A DNA stretch of 21,898 bases from an uncultured Oscillibacter sp. (GTDB lineage Bacteria > Bacillota > Clostridia > Oscillospirales > Oscillospiraceae). Position numbers and translations under genes: made by a program. The stretch covers positions 1 through 21,898 of the forward strand of contig CAKTMK010000039.1 of the NCBI GenBank assembly GCA_934574045.1, written 5' to 3'. Below are positions 13,563-19,926 of this stretch, piece by piece; positions within the stretch are counted from its first letter, which is position 1; the number at the start of each line of letters is the position of its first letter. The notes beneath the pieces are model-generated. The model was given only the letters and a program-made list of their open reading frames with translations, ran no database searches and was not told the DNA's origin.

Positions 13563-15260
13563 ATGGCAGAGGAACGCAAAACTCAGGAGACGGAAGCGCC
13601 GGAGAGCCGCAACTTTATCCAGAACTTTATCGAAGAGGACATCGCTCCCGGCGGGCAGTACGCCGGCATGACGGTCCACACCCGTTTCCCTCCGGAGCCG
13701 AACGGCTATCTGCACATCGGCCACTGCAAGGCGCTGACCATCGACTTCGGCATGGCGGAGAAGTTCGGCGGCATGTGCAACCTGCGCATGGACGACACGA
13801 ACCCCACCAAGGAGGACGAGGAGTTTGTGGACGCCATCAAGGAGGACATCCACTGGCTGGGCTTTGACTGGGGCGACCGGTTCTTTTACGGCTCCGATTA
13901 TTTCGACGAGGATTACCGGCAGGCCGTGGGCCTCATCAAAAAGGGACTGGCCTATGTCTGCGAGCTTAGCCCGGAGGAATTCCGGGAGTACCGGGGCGAC
14001 ATCGGCGTTCCCGCCCGCAGTCCGTGGCGCGACCGTCCCATCGAGGAGAGTCTGGACCTTTTCGAGCGGATGAAGAACGGCGAGTTTGAAAACGGACGCA
14101 TGACGCTGCGCGCCAAGATTGATCTGGCCAGCGGCAACTTCAATATGCGCGATCCGGTGATCTACCGCATCAACCACATGCCCCACCACCGGCAGGGTAC
14201 GAAGTGGTGCATCTATCCCATGTACGACTTTGCCCACCCCATTCAGGACGCGCTGGAGGGCATCACCCACTCGCTCTGCTCGCTGGAGTTTGAGGCCCAC
14301 CGCCCCCTGTACAACTGGGTGGTGGAACACTGTGACCTACCCTCCAAGCCCCGGCAGATCGAATTTGCCCGCCTTGGCATCGACCACACCGTCATGAGCA
14401 AGCGCAAGCTGCGCAAGCTGGTGGAGGACGGCCGCGTCTCCGGGTGGGACGATCCCCGGATGCCGACCCTGTGCGGCCTGCGCCGCCGCGGCTACACGCC
14501 CCGGTCCATCCGCAATTTCTGTGACCGCATCGGCGTGGCGAAGTCCGCCAACGTGGTGGAGTACGGTTTTCTGGAGCACTGCCTGCGGGAGGATCTGAAC
14601 GCCACCGCCCAGCGGGTGATGGCCGTTCTGCGGCCCGTCAAGCTGGTCCTCACCAACTATCCCGAGGGAAAGAGCGAGACGCTCACCGTGGAGAACAATC
14701 CGCTGGACGAAGCCGCCGGCACGAGAGAGGTCACCTTCTCCCGGGAGCTGTGGGTGGAGGCGGACGACTTCCTGAAGGAGCCTGTCCCCAAGTACAAGCG
14801 GCTCTATCCGGGCGGCCCGGAGTGCCGCCTGAAGGGCGCGTACCTCATCAAGTGCGTGGGCTTTGAGACGGATGCGGAGGGCAACGTGACCCAGATCAAC
14901 GCCGAGTACGACCCCGAGAGCCGCGGCGGCGACCCCGCCGACGGGCGCAAGGTCAAGGGCGCGACGATCCACTGGGTGGACGCCGCCACCGCCGTGGACG
15001 CGGAGGTCCGGCTGTACGACGACCTGTTCACCGACGCGGACCCCGACGGCCCGGACAAGAATTTTCTGGACTGCCTGAATCCCGACTCCCTCATGGTCCT
15101 CAAGGGCTGCAAGGTGGAGGCCTCTCTGGCCGGAGCCGAGGCTCCCGCCAGCTTCCAGTTCATGCGTCTGGGCTATTTCTGCCTGGACAACAAGGACTCC
15201 AAGCCCGGCGCGCTGGTGTTCAACCGCAGCGTCAGCCTGAAGGACGGCTTCAAGAAGTAA
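13563..15260 (+). CDS. glnS: Glutaminyl-tRNA synthetase
   Basis: 565-residue class I synthetase that attaches glutamine to tRNA(Gln). ATP-binding motifs are HIGH at residues 51-54 (PNGYLHIGHCKA) and the KMSKS equivalent VMSKR at 277-281. GlnRS-type features include RFPPEPNGYLHIGH, MDDTNPTKE and FARLGIDHTVMSKRKL; the C-terminal half is the tRNA-binding beta-barrel region. ATG 13563 follows AAGGAAA; a longer frame from 13470 lacks support, because the promoter -10 lies inside it. Many Firmicutes lack GlnRS and make Gln-tRNA through GatCAB, so its presence is notable. No YqeY domain is fused, unlike some clostridial relatives. It has its own promoter and terminator. Confidence 0.95.
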   Translation: MAEERKTQETEAPESRNFIQNFIEEDIAPGGQYAGMTVHTRFPPEPNGYLHIGHCKALTIDFGMAEKFGGMCNLRMDDTNPTKEDEEFVDAIKEDIHWLGFDWGDRFFYGSDYFDEDYRQAVGLIKKGLAYVCELSPEEFREYRGDIGVPARSPWRDRPIEESLDLFERMKNGEFENGRMTLRAKIDLASGNFNMRDPVIYRINHMPHHRQGTKWCIYPMYDFAHPIQDALEGITHSLCSLEFEAHRPLYNWVVEHCDLPSKPRQIEFARLGIDHTVMSKRKLRKLVEDGRVSGWDDPRMPTLCGLRRRGYTPRSIRNFCDRIGVAKSANVVEYGFLEHCLREDLNATAQRVMAVLRPVKLVLTNYPEGKSETLTVENNPLDEAAGTREVTFSRELWVEADDFLKEPVPKYKRLYPGGPECRLKGAYLIKCVGFETDAEGNVTQINAEYDPESRGGDPADGRKVKGATIHWVDAATAVDAEVRLYDDLFTDADPDGPDKNFLDCLNPDSLMVLKGCKVEASLAGAEAPASFQFMRLGYFCLDNKDSKPGALVFNRSVSLKDGFKK

Positions 15261-15275
15261 GAGGTAAGAAAAAAG

Positions 15276-15309
15276 CGCTCCCGGGAGCCTTGGCCCCCGG
15301 GAGCGTTTT
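15276..15309. terminator. Bidirectional terminator between glnS and the Gln/Asn-rich peptide gene
   Basis: Perfect 10-bp stem (15276-15285 with 15296-15305) followed by TTTTA on the plus strand; on the minus strand the stem is followed by TTTTTTC. The two converging genes end on either side of it. Confidence 0.88.
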
Positions 15310-15317
15310 ACCGGCGC

Positions 15318-15440
15318 TCAGCGCTGGTTCTGCTTGCGGTTCTCCTTCTGGTTCTGCTGATCCTGCTGGTTCTGGCGCTGATTCTGCTGGCTCTGCTCCT
15401 GCTGATTCTGGCGCTGGTTGTTCTCACGGTTCTGGCCCAT
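15318..15440 (-). CDS. 40-residue Gln/Asn-rich peptide, function unknown
   Basis: Minus-strand gene starting ATG 15440, 8 nt after a near-perfect AAAGGAGGT, which makes translation very likely. Of 40 residues 17 are Gln and 9 Asn (65 percent together), the rest mainly Arg, Lys, Glu and Asp; there is no hydrophobic residue after Met1. It has an internal repeat: NQRQNQQEQ at 8-16 and NQRQNQQDQ at 20-28, a 12-residue period. All 17 glutamines use CAG. It should be unstructured or self-associating. It is convergent with glnS and shares its terminator. Small Gln-rich proteins (for example gamma-type acid-soluble spore proteins) occur in spore formers, but the known SASP motifs are not seen. Function is not assigned. 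Confidence 0.7.
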   Translation of the reverse strand: MGQNRENNQRQNQQEQSQQNQRQNQQDQQNQKENRKQNQR

Positions 15441-15556
15441 GGCGGCGCACCTCCTTTCGCTCCATTGAGTACGGAGGATAGTTTTGCCGCCGCCGCCGGG
15501 TTTTATGCGGCGGAGCGGTGCGAAAGAAAAAATTTCTTTACATGAGAAAATAACGG

Positions 15557-15585
15557 TTGACAAACGGCGGGCGGGTCAGTATAAT
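15557..15585 (+). promoter_or_regulatory. Consensus sigmaA promoter of infC-rpmI-rplT
   Basis: Perfect TTGACA (15557-15562), 17-bp spacer, perfect TATAAT (15580-15585). This is the strongest promoter in the window, as expected for ribosomal genes. Transcription should start near 15592. On the opposite strand a TTGTCA overlaps the -35 and could be part of a divergent promoter for the Gln/Asn-rich peptide gene, but its -10 is weak. Confidence 0.92.
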
Positions 15586-15591
15586 AAATGA

Positions 15592-15730
15592 GCAAAACAA
15601 AGAGAGCTGACTGCATCCGCTCCACCTCCCGCCGCAGGCAAAGAGGTCAACATCGTACTCAAGCCGCTTTTGCGGTTTGTTGACAGGCGCGGCCCGGTTT
15701 TCGGGCGGGGGCGCTCTGTCCGGGGAGTTG
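15592..15730 (+). ncRNA. L20-leader-like structured 5' UTR
   Basis: The leader of about 197 nt before infC contains nested pairings. A 7-bp hairpin (15661-15667 with 15672-15678, UUUU loop) is stacked on a 6-bp stem (15646-15651 with 15679-15684) with a 9-nt one-sided bulge. A second long hairpin (15682-15690 with 15711-15720, inner stem 15692-15696 with 15702-15706) reuses bases 15682-15684, so the two folds exclude each other. In Bacillus the infC-rpmI-rplT leader is bound by L20, which promotes termination at an attenuator. Position and architecture fit that class; family membership needs a covariance-model check. Confidence 0.7.
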
Positions 15731-15760
15731 CGCGGATGCCTTTCGGCACCCGCGTTTTTT
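15731..15760 (+). terminator. Attenuator terminator upstream of infC
   Basis: A 10-bp stem with one A-C mismatch (15731-15740 with 15745-15754), a UUUC loop, then TTTTTT (15755-15760). It sits 28 nt before the infC start, inside the leader, so it can only act conditionally. It is the probable target of feedback control by L20. Confidence 0.85.
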
Positions 15761-15788
15761 GCAATTTTAGAATGGAGGTGCTTGGGCT

Positions 15789-16307
15789 ATTAGCAGCGTA
15801 GAGCATGAACTGAACGAGGCGATCCGGGACCGTGAGGTCCGCCTGATCGGAGCAGACGGCGAGCAGATGGGCATTATGTCCTCGGCCGACGCGCAGAAGA
15901 TCGCCGACGAGCAGGGACTGGACCTTGTGAAGATCTCGCCGCAGGCGAAGCCGCCGGTGTGCAAGCTGATGAATTACGGAAAGTTCCGCTTTGAACAGAG
16001 CAAGCGGGAAAAGGAAGCCAGAAAGAATCAGCACGTGGTGGAGATCAAGGAGATCCGTATGTCTCCCGGCATTGATGTTGGGGATTTCAACACCAAGCTG
16101 AAAAACGCCCAGAAGTTCATTGCCGACGGCAACCGCGTCAAGGTTTCCGTCCGCTTCCGCGGACGCGAGATGGCCCACACCGATATCGGGCGGGCGCTGC
16201 TGGCGAGGTTCGCCGAGCAGTGCGCCGAGACCGCCGCTCTGGACAAGGCCGCCAAGCTGGAGGGCAGGATGATGTCCATCTTCCTCTCCCCGAAAACTGG
16301 CAAATAA
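15789..16307 (+). CDS. infC: Translation initiation factor IF-3 (AUU start)
   Basis: 172 residues, normal for IF-3, which binds the 30S subunit, keeps it free of 50S and checks the start codon. The N-terminal domain has ELNEAIRDREVRLIGADGEQMGIM and the linker has KPPVCKLMNYGKFRFEQSKREKEARKNQ; the C-terminal domain has EIRMSPGIDVGDFNTKLKNAQKF and VKVSVRFRGREM. The start is ATT at 15789, 8 nt after GGAGGTG: an in-frame TAG at 15768 and no ATG, GTG or TTG between it and the conserved N-terminus leave no normal choice. The first ATG (15867) would delete 26 conserved residues. An AUU start is a known autoregulatory feature of infC, because IF-3 itself discriminates against it. First gene of infC-rpmI-rplT. 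Confidence 0.96.
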   Translation: MSSVEHELNEAIRDREVRLIGADGEQMGIMSSADAQKIADEQGLDLVKISPQAKPPVCKLMNYGKFRFEQSKREKEARKNQHVVEIKEIRMSPGIDVGDFNTKLKNAQKFIADGNRVKVSVRFRGREMAHTDIGRALLARFAEQCAETAALDKAAKLEGRMMSIFLSPKTGK

Positions 16308-16342
16308 CAGGTTTTTCAAACACACGGAAGGAGATTTCAATT

Positions 16343-16540
16343 ATGCCGAAGGTGAAGACTCACAGCGGAGCCAAAAAGAGATTCAATCTGAGCAAGAGCG
16401 GGAAGGTCAAGCGCGCCCGCGCCTTTAAGAGCCACATCCTCACCAAGAAGGACACCAAGCGTACGCGCCGCCTCCGCACCGGCACCTATGCGGACAAGAC
16501 CAACGTGGACGCGATCCGCAAGATGATCCCCTACAAGTAA
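16343..16540 (+). CDS. rpmI: 50S ribosomal protein L35
   Basis: 65 residues, highly basic, beginning MPKVKTHSGAKKRF, the L35 signature, and ending AIRKMIPYK. L35 is a small protein of the large ribosomal subunit. The ATG at 16343 follows GGAAGGAG; an upstream extension in the same frame overlaps infC and is not supported. It lies 35 nt after infC and 34 nt before rplT, the conserved operon order. Confidence 0.97.
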   Translation: MPKVKTHSGAKKRFNLSKSGKVKRARAFKSHILTKKDTKRTRRLRTGTYADKTNVDAIRKMIPYK

Positions 16541-16574
16541 GAGACTGAACGGTTTAGAATAGGAGGCATTCAAA

Positions 16575-16928
16575 ATGGCAAGAGTTAAGGGCGCGATGAT
16601 GACGCGCAAGAGAAGAAATAAAGTCATGAAGCTGGCCAAGGGCTACTGGGGCGACAAGTCCAAGCACTTCCGGATCGCCAACGAGGCGGTCATGAAGTCC
16701 CTGAGCTACGCTTACACCGGCCGCCGCCTGAAGAAGCGCGATTTCCGTCAGCTGTGGATCACCCGCATCTCCGCGGCCTGCAAGATCAACGGCATGAACT
16801 ACTCCAGCTTCATGCACGGTCTGAAGACCGCCGGCGTGACCATCAACCGCAAGATGCTGGCCGAGCTGGCCGTCAACGACGCCGCCGCCTTCGCGCAGCT
16901 GGCTGAGCTGGCCAAGAAGGCCGCCTGA
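16575..16928 (+). CDS. rplT: 50S ribosomal protein L20
   Basis: 117 residues, the standard size. It begins MARVKGAMMTRKRRNKVMKL and carries the L20 core GYWGDKSKHFRIANEAVMKSLSYAY and RDFRQLWITRISAACKINGMNYS. L20 binds 23S rRNA early in assembly of the large subunit and, in Bacillus, represses its own operon by binding the leader RNA before infC. Strong AGGAGG site before ATG 16575. Followed by a terminator. Confidence 0.98.
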   Translation: MARVKGAMMTRKRRNKVMKLAKGYWGDKSKHFRIANEAVMKSLSYAYTGRRLKKRDFRQLWITRISAACKINGMNYSSFMHGLKTAGVTINRKMLAELAVNDAAAFAQLAELAKKAA

Positions 16929-16952
16929 GCCAAGGCTCCATATCGGATCAGA

Positions 16953-16988
16953 ACGGGCGGGTATCCATTCGGATGCCCGTCCGTTTTT
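16953..16988 (+). terminator. Rho-independent terminator of the infC operon
   Basis: A 14-bp stem with two G-U pairs (16953-16966 with 16971-16984), ATTC loop, then TTTTT. Confidence 0.9.
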
Positions 16989-17012
16989 GCGAAAGACAAC
17001 CTTTTCCATTCA

Positions 17013-17052
17013 AAAGCCGGAGGGACGCGAGTTTACGCACCCCTCCGGCTTT
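17013..17052 (-). terminator. Probable terminator of trmB
   Basis: Perfect 12-bp stem (17013-17024 with 17041-17052) and a 16-nt loop; on the minus strand it runs into TTTTG. It lies about 130 nt past the trmB stop codon. It could also catch read-through from rplT. Confidence 0.75.
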
Positions 17053-17090
17053 CTGTTTCTGCGTATTGAGCTGTTCCGGCTTCTGCCGCC

Positions 17091-17207
17091 GTCAGCGGGC
17101 GCCGCTGACCTCGTGGACCGCCGGTCGGGGCGGTTTCCGGTGAAACGTCTCGCGGCGTCGCCCGGCAAAAGCGGACCGTGCGTTGTCAGCGGGCACCGCT
17201 GACCTCG
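17091..17207. repeat. Duplicated 23-nt palindromic unit at the trmB 3' end
   Basis: A 23-nt unit occurs at 17091-17113 and 17185-17207, identical at 22 of 23 positions, 94 bp apart in the same orientation. Each copy is an inverted repeat, GTCAGCGG-N3-CCGCTGAC, able to form an 8-bp hairpin. The right copy contains the trmB stop codon and its last codons; the left copy is downstream, non-coding. The stretch between them (17114-17184) has no gene that I can support. Confidence 0.8.
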
Positions 17208-17911
17208 CCCGCCGCGTCCTCTGCGGCTTCTGCTTCGACAGTTTCTTTCTGCTCCTCGACGGGCGGCTCCGTCCACTCCGTCATGGTGGCGACCAGACGG
17301 TTGATGGGCGTGCCCAGCGCGTGGAACTTGGCCTCGTAATCGGTCATCACGCCGACGGGGCCGTTGGCGTGGAGGTCCCGGGTCACCTCGGAGAGGGTGA
17401 AGCCGAACTGGGGGATCTCCTCCACGGAAAATTCAAACAGGGGGGCGTTGTCCGTCTTGAAGTGGATCTGGCCGCCCAGCTTGAGCACCCTGCGGTAGAG
17501 CCTCAGGAAATTCCCGTGGGTCAGGCGGCGCTTGGCGTGGCGCTTGCTGGGCCACGGATCGCAGAAGTTGATATAGATGCGGTCCACCTCGCCGGGCTGA
17601 AAGAAGGAGGGGAGCTGGTCGGCGTTGGCGTCCACGAAAAAGACGTTTTTCAGCCCCTCCGCGGCGCAGCGCTCCATGGCCACCACCATCGCGTCCGGCA
17701 CCATCTCCACCGCGATGAACAAAACATCCGGCTCGCCCTTGGCAGTCTCCGCCGTGAAGCGGCCCTTGCCGCAGCCCAGCTCCACCCGCAGCTCCCGAGC
17801 GTCGGGCTTGAGAGAGCGCCATTTTCCGGGCAGGGAATAGGGATCGGAGACCAGAAGCGCGGCGCAGCGCTCCATCCGCGGGATCAGATTCTTCTTCTTT
17901 CTCATTCGCAT
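17186..17911 (-). CDS. trmB: tRNA (guanine-N7)-methyltransferase, G46
   Basis: 241 residues. Uses S-adenosylmethionine to methylate N7 of G46 in the variable loop of tRNA. The SAM-binding motif is ELGCGKG at residues 44-50, and the family signature DPWPSKRHAKRRL is at 118-130, with the following THGNFLRLYRRVLKLGG. ATG 17911 (MRMRKKKNLIPRMERC) was chosen because it is the conserved start and is preceded by TAGGAGGA with an 11-nt gap; a longer frame to 18031 runs through the promoter. The last 25 or so residues form an acidic Glu/Ala-rich tail beyond the usual catalytic core, with the stop inside a duplicated palindrome. Transcribed alone. Confidence 0.95.
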   Translation of the reverse strand: MRMRKKKNLIPRMERCAALLVSDPYSLPGKWRSLKPDARELRVELGCGKGRFTAETAKGEPDVLFIAVEMVPDAMVVAMERCAAEGLKNVFFVDANADQLPSFFQPGEVDRIYINFCDPWPSKRHAKRRLTHGNFLRLYRRVLKLGGQIHFKTDNAPLFEFSVEEIPQFGFTLSEVTRDLHANGPVGVMTDYEAKFHALGTPINRLVATMTEWTEPPVEEQKETVEAEAAEDAAGEVSGAR

Positions 17912-17945
17912 AACGGGCAGATTCCTCCTATCATAAAAACAAATT

Positions 17946-17974
17946 ATTCTAACATATTTTCCGCGGCTTGTAAA
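17946..17974 (-). promoter_or_regulatory. Promoter of trmB
   Basis: Read on the minus strand: TTTACA (17969-17974), 17-bp spacer, TAGAAT (17946-17951). It places the start of transcription about 28 nt before the ATG. Confidence 0.75.
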
Positions 17975-18036
17975 TGCGGGAAAAATCCGAAAAAACAGGG
18001 GCCGGAGACGCGTCTGCGGCAGTTCTGACAAGTCAA

Positions 18037-18085
18037 TTTACACATTCGCATAAATTTTGCGCAACGAATTTGTACGAAGTGTAAA
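18037..18085. repeat. Inverted repeat upstream of the crt promoter
   Basis: TTTACAC (18037-18043) and GTGTAAA (18079-18085) are perfect 7-bp arms, extended by TTCG with CGAA after a one-base bulge. The interior contains a TTGCGCAA palindrome (18057-18064) and a second ATTCG/CGAAT pair. It lies about 40-85 bp upstream of the crt -35 box, a position suited to regulator binding. No match to the Rex operator consensus was seen. Confidence 0.5.
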
Positions 18086-18121
18086 AAAGAAAGAATTGTG
18101 ACATTTCTTCCGCGTTTGGGC

Positions 18122-18150
18122 TTGATAATTCGGGACGGAGAAACTATAAT
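18122..18150 (+). promoter_or_regulatory. Promoter of the crt-hbd-bcd-etf operon
   Basis: TTGATA (18122-18127), 17-bp spacer, perfect TATAAT (18145-18150). Expected start of transcription is near 18157, leaving a leader of about 76 nt. Confidence 0.85.
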
Positions 18151-18151
18151 G

Positions 18152-18207
18152 GACATTGTGAGTAATTTAGCAATGTCAGCTTTTGCGGATGGCAGATGCC
18201 AAAAGCT
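18152..18207 (+). promoter_or_regulatory. Two adjacent hairpins in the crt leader
   Basis: Stem 1: GACATTG (18152-18158) with CAATGTC (18171-18177), 7 bp. Stem 2: AGCTTTTG (18178-18185) with CAAAAGCT (18200-18207), 8 bp, following directly. The first overlaps the predicted start of transcription, so as DNA it could be an operator; the second would fold in the mRNA 14 nt before AAGGAGG. There is no T-run, so it is not an attenuator of the usual kind. Confidence 0.55.
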
Positions 18208-18232
18208 CTGGTAAGAAAGCAAGGAGGAAGAC

Positions 18233-19009
18233 ATGGCGTTTGTAGAATTGGAGAAGAAGGACCAGTTCGCGGTCCTGACTATCAACCGTCCGGAGGCGCT
18301 CAACGCGCTCAACGACGAGGTCATCTCTCAGCTCGACCGGGTGCTGGATTCCATTGATCCCGCCGAGGTGCGGTGCCTCATCGTCACCGGCGCGGGCCAG
18401 AAGGCCTTTGTGGCCGGGGCGGACATCGCTCAGATGAGCGGACTGACCAAGGCGGAGGGCGAGGCCTTCGGCAAGCACGGAAACGACGTGTTCCGCAAGC
18501 TGGAAACGCTCCCCATCCCCACCATCGCGGCGGTGAACGGCTTCGCGCTGGGCGGCGGCTGCGAGCTGGCAATGTCCTGCGATATCCGCCTGTGCGCGGA
18601 GACGGCGGTGTTCGGCCAGCCCGAGGTGGGCCTTGGCATCACGCCGGGCTTCGGCGGCACGCAGCGCATGGCCCGCCTGATCGGGCCGGGCAAGGCCAAG
18701 GAGCTGATCTATACCGCCTGGAATATCAAGGCGCCCGAGGCGCTGAGCGTCGGTCTGGTGCAGGCCGTGTACCCTGCCGAGGAGCTGATGGAGCAGGCCG
18801 AGAAGATGGCCGCCCGCATCGCCGGGAACGCGCCCATCGCGGTGCGCGCCTGCAAGAAGGCCATCAACGACGGGCTTCAGGTCGATATGGACGCGGCTGT
18901 CGCGGTGGAGGAAAAGCTGTTCGGCTCCTGCTTCGAGACGCAGGACCAGAAGAACGCCATGACCGCTTTCGTGGAGAAGCGGAAGCACGATCCGTTTGTA
19001 AATGGCTGA
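18233..19009 (+). CDS. crt: Crotonase (3-hydroxybutyryl-CoA dehydratase)
   Basis: 258 residues. Removes water from 3-hydroxybutyryl-CoA to give crotonyl-CoA in the butyrate pathway. The enoyl-CoA hydratase fold is clear: oxyanion-hole segments AGADIAQM (61-68) and GFALGGGCELAMSCDIRL (103-120), catalytic glutamates E111 and E131 (GQPEVGLGITPGFGGTQR), and a C-terminal helical part with ACKKAINDG. ATG 18233 follows AAGGAGGAAG. First gene of a four-gene run with hbd 56 nt downstream. The neighbours make the short-chain dehydratase assignment secure compared with a general enoyl-CoA hydratase. Confidence 0.95.
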   Translation: MAFVELEKKDQFAVLTINRPEALNALNDEVISQLDRVLDSIDPAEVRCLIVTGAGQKAFVAGADIAQMSGLTKAEGEAFGKHGNDVFRKLETLPIPTIAAVNGFALGGGCELAMSCDIRLCAETAVFGQPEVGLGITPGFGGTQRMARLIGPGKAKELIYTAWNIKAPEALSVGLVQAVYPAEELMEQAEKMAARIAGNAPIAVRACKKAINDGLQVDMDAAVAVEEKLFGSCFETQDQKNAMTAFVEKRKHDPFVNG

Positions 19010-19065
19010 TTTTTTCAGCGTTTATGAAATATGTCCCGTAAAAAATTAAAAATAGGAGGATCAGT

Positions 19066-19902
19066 ATGAAAGTTGCAATTTTTGGCGCTGGCACCATGGG
19101 CAGCGGTATCGCTCAGGTCTTCGCGGCCAAGGGCCACACCGCTCTGATGTATGCAAGCTCCGTCGCTTCCGCGCAGAAGCACAAGGATAAGCTGGCCGCG
19201 TCTCTGCAGAAGCGCGTCGAGAAGGGCAAGATGACGCAGGAGGCGAAGGACGCCCTGCTGGCCAACGTGCTGGTGGAGGAGAAGTCCGCCGCTGCGGACG
19301 CCGATCTCATCATTGAGTGCGTCAAGGAAGACATGGCCACCAAGAAGGCCCTGCTCAACGAGCTGGACGCCATGTGCAAGGACAGCGCCGTCTTCGCTTC
19401 CAACACCTCTTCTCTGTCCGTCACCGAGATGGGCAACGGGCTGAAGCATCCCGTTATCGGTATGCACTTCTTCAACCCCGTCCCCAGCATGAAGCTGGTG
19501 GAGGTCATCCGCGGCGCCAACACCACCCAGGAGACCTTTGATTACATCTTCAATCTGGCCAAGGAGATCGGCAAGGATCCCATCGAGGTCGCCGAGGCTC
19601 CGGGCTTCGTGGTCAACAAGATCCTCATCCCCATGATTAACGAGGCCATCGGCCTGGTCGAGACCGGCGTGGCTTCCGCGGCGGACATCGACAAGGCCAT
19701 GCAGCTGGGTGCCAACCATCCTATGGGCCCGCTGGCTCTGGGCGACTTCATCGGTCTGGACGTGTGCCTGGCCATTATGGAGACGCTGTTCAACGAGACG
19801 GGCGATCCCAAGTACCGTCCCGCGCTGCTGCTGCGCAAGATGGTCCGCGGCGGCCTGCTGGGCAAGAAGTCCGGCAAGGGCTTCTACGACTATTCCAAGT
19901 AA
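19066..19902 (+). CDS. hbd: 3-hydroxybutyryl-CoA dehydrogenase
   Basis: 278 residues. Reduces acetoacetyl-CoA to 3-hydroxybutyryl-CoA with NAD(P)H. The N-terminal Rossmann motif GAGTMG is at residues 7-12; the catalytic pair H134 and E146 lies in IGMHFFNPVPSMKLVEVI; the C-terminal dimer domain includes PGFVVNKILIPMINEAIGLVETG and a GANHPMGPLALGDFIGLD segment, as in clostridial enzymes of about 280 residues. TAGGAGGA precedes the ATG. It lies between crt and bcd, an order differing from the C. acetobutylicum arrangement, where hbd is last. Confidence 0.97.
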   Translation: MKVAIFGAGTMGSGIAQVFAAKGHTALMYASSVASAQKHKDKLAASLQKRVEKGKMTQEAKDALLANVLVEEKSAAADADLIIECVKEDMATKKALLNELDAMCKDSAVFASNTSSLSVTEMGNGLKHPVIGMHFFNPVPSMKLVEVIRGANTTQETFDYIFNLAKEIGKDPIEVAEAPGFVVNKILIPMINEAIGLVETGVASAADIDKAMQLGANHPMGPLALGDFIGLDVCLAIMETLFNETGDPKYRPALLLRKMVRGGLLGKKSGKGFYDYSK

Positions 19903-19926
19903 AATTCTATAGAAGGAGTAAAAGGT

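Noticed and set aside
18086..18121. Possible Rex operator (TTGTGA) near the crt promoter
   Set aside because: The left half TTGTGA near 18096 has no matching TCACAA at the proper spacing, so it does not make the expected palindrome.
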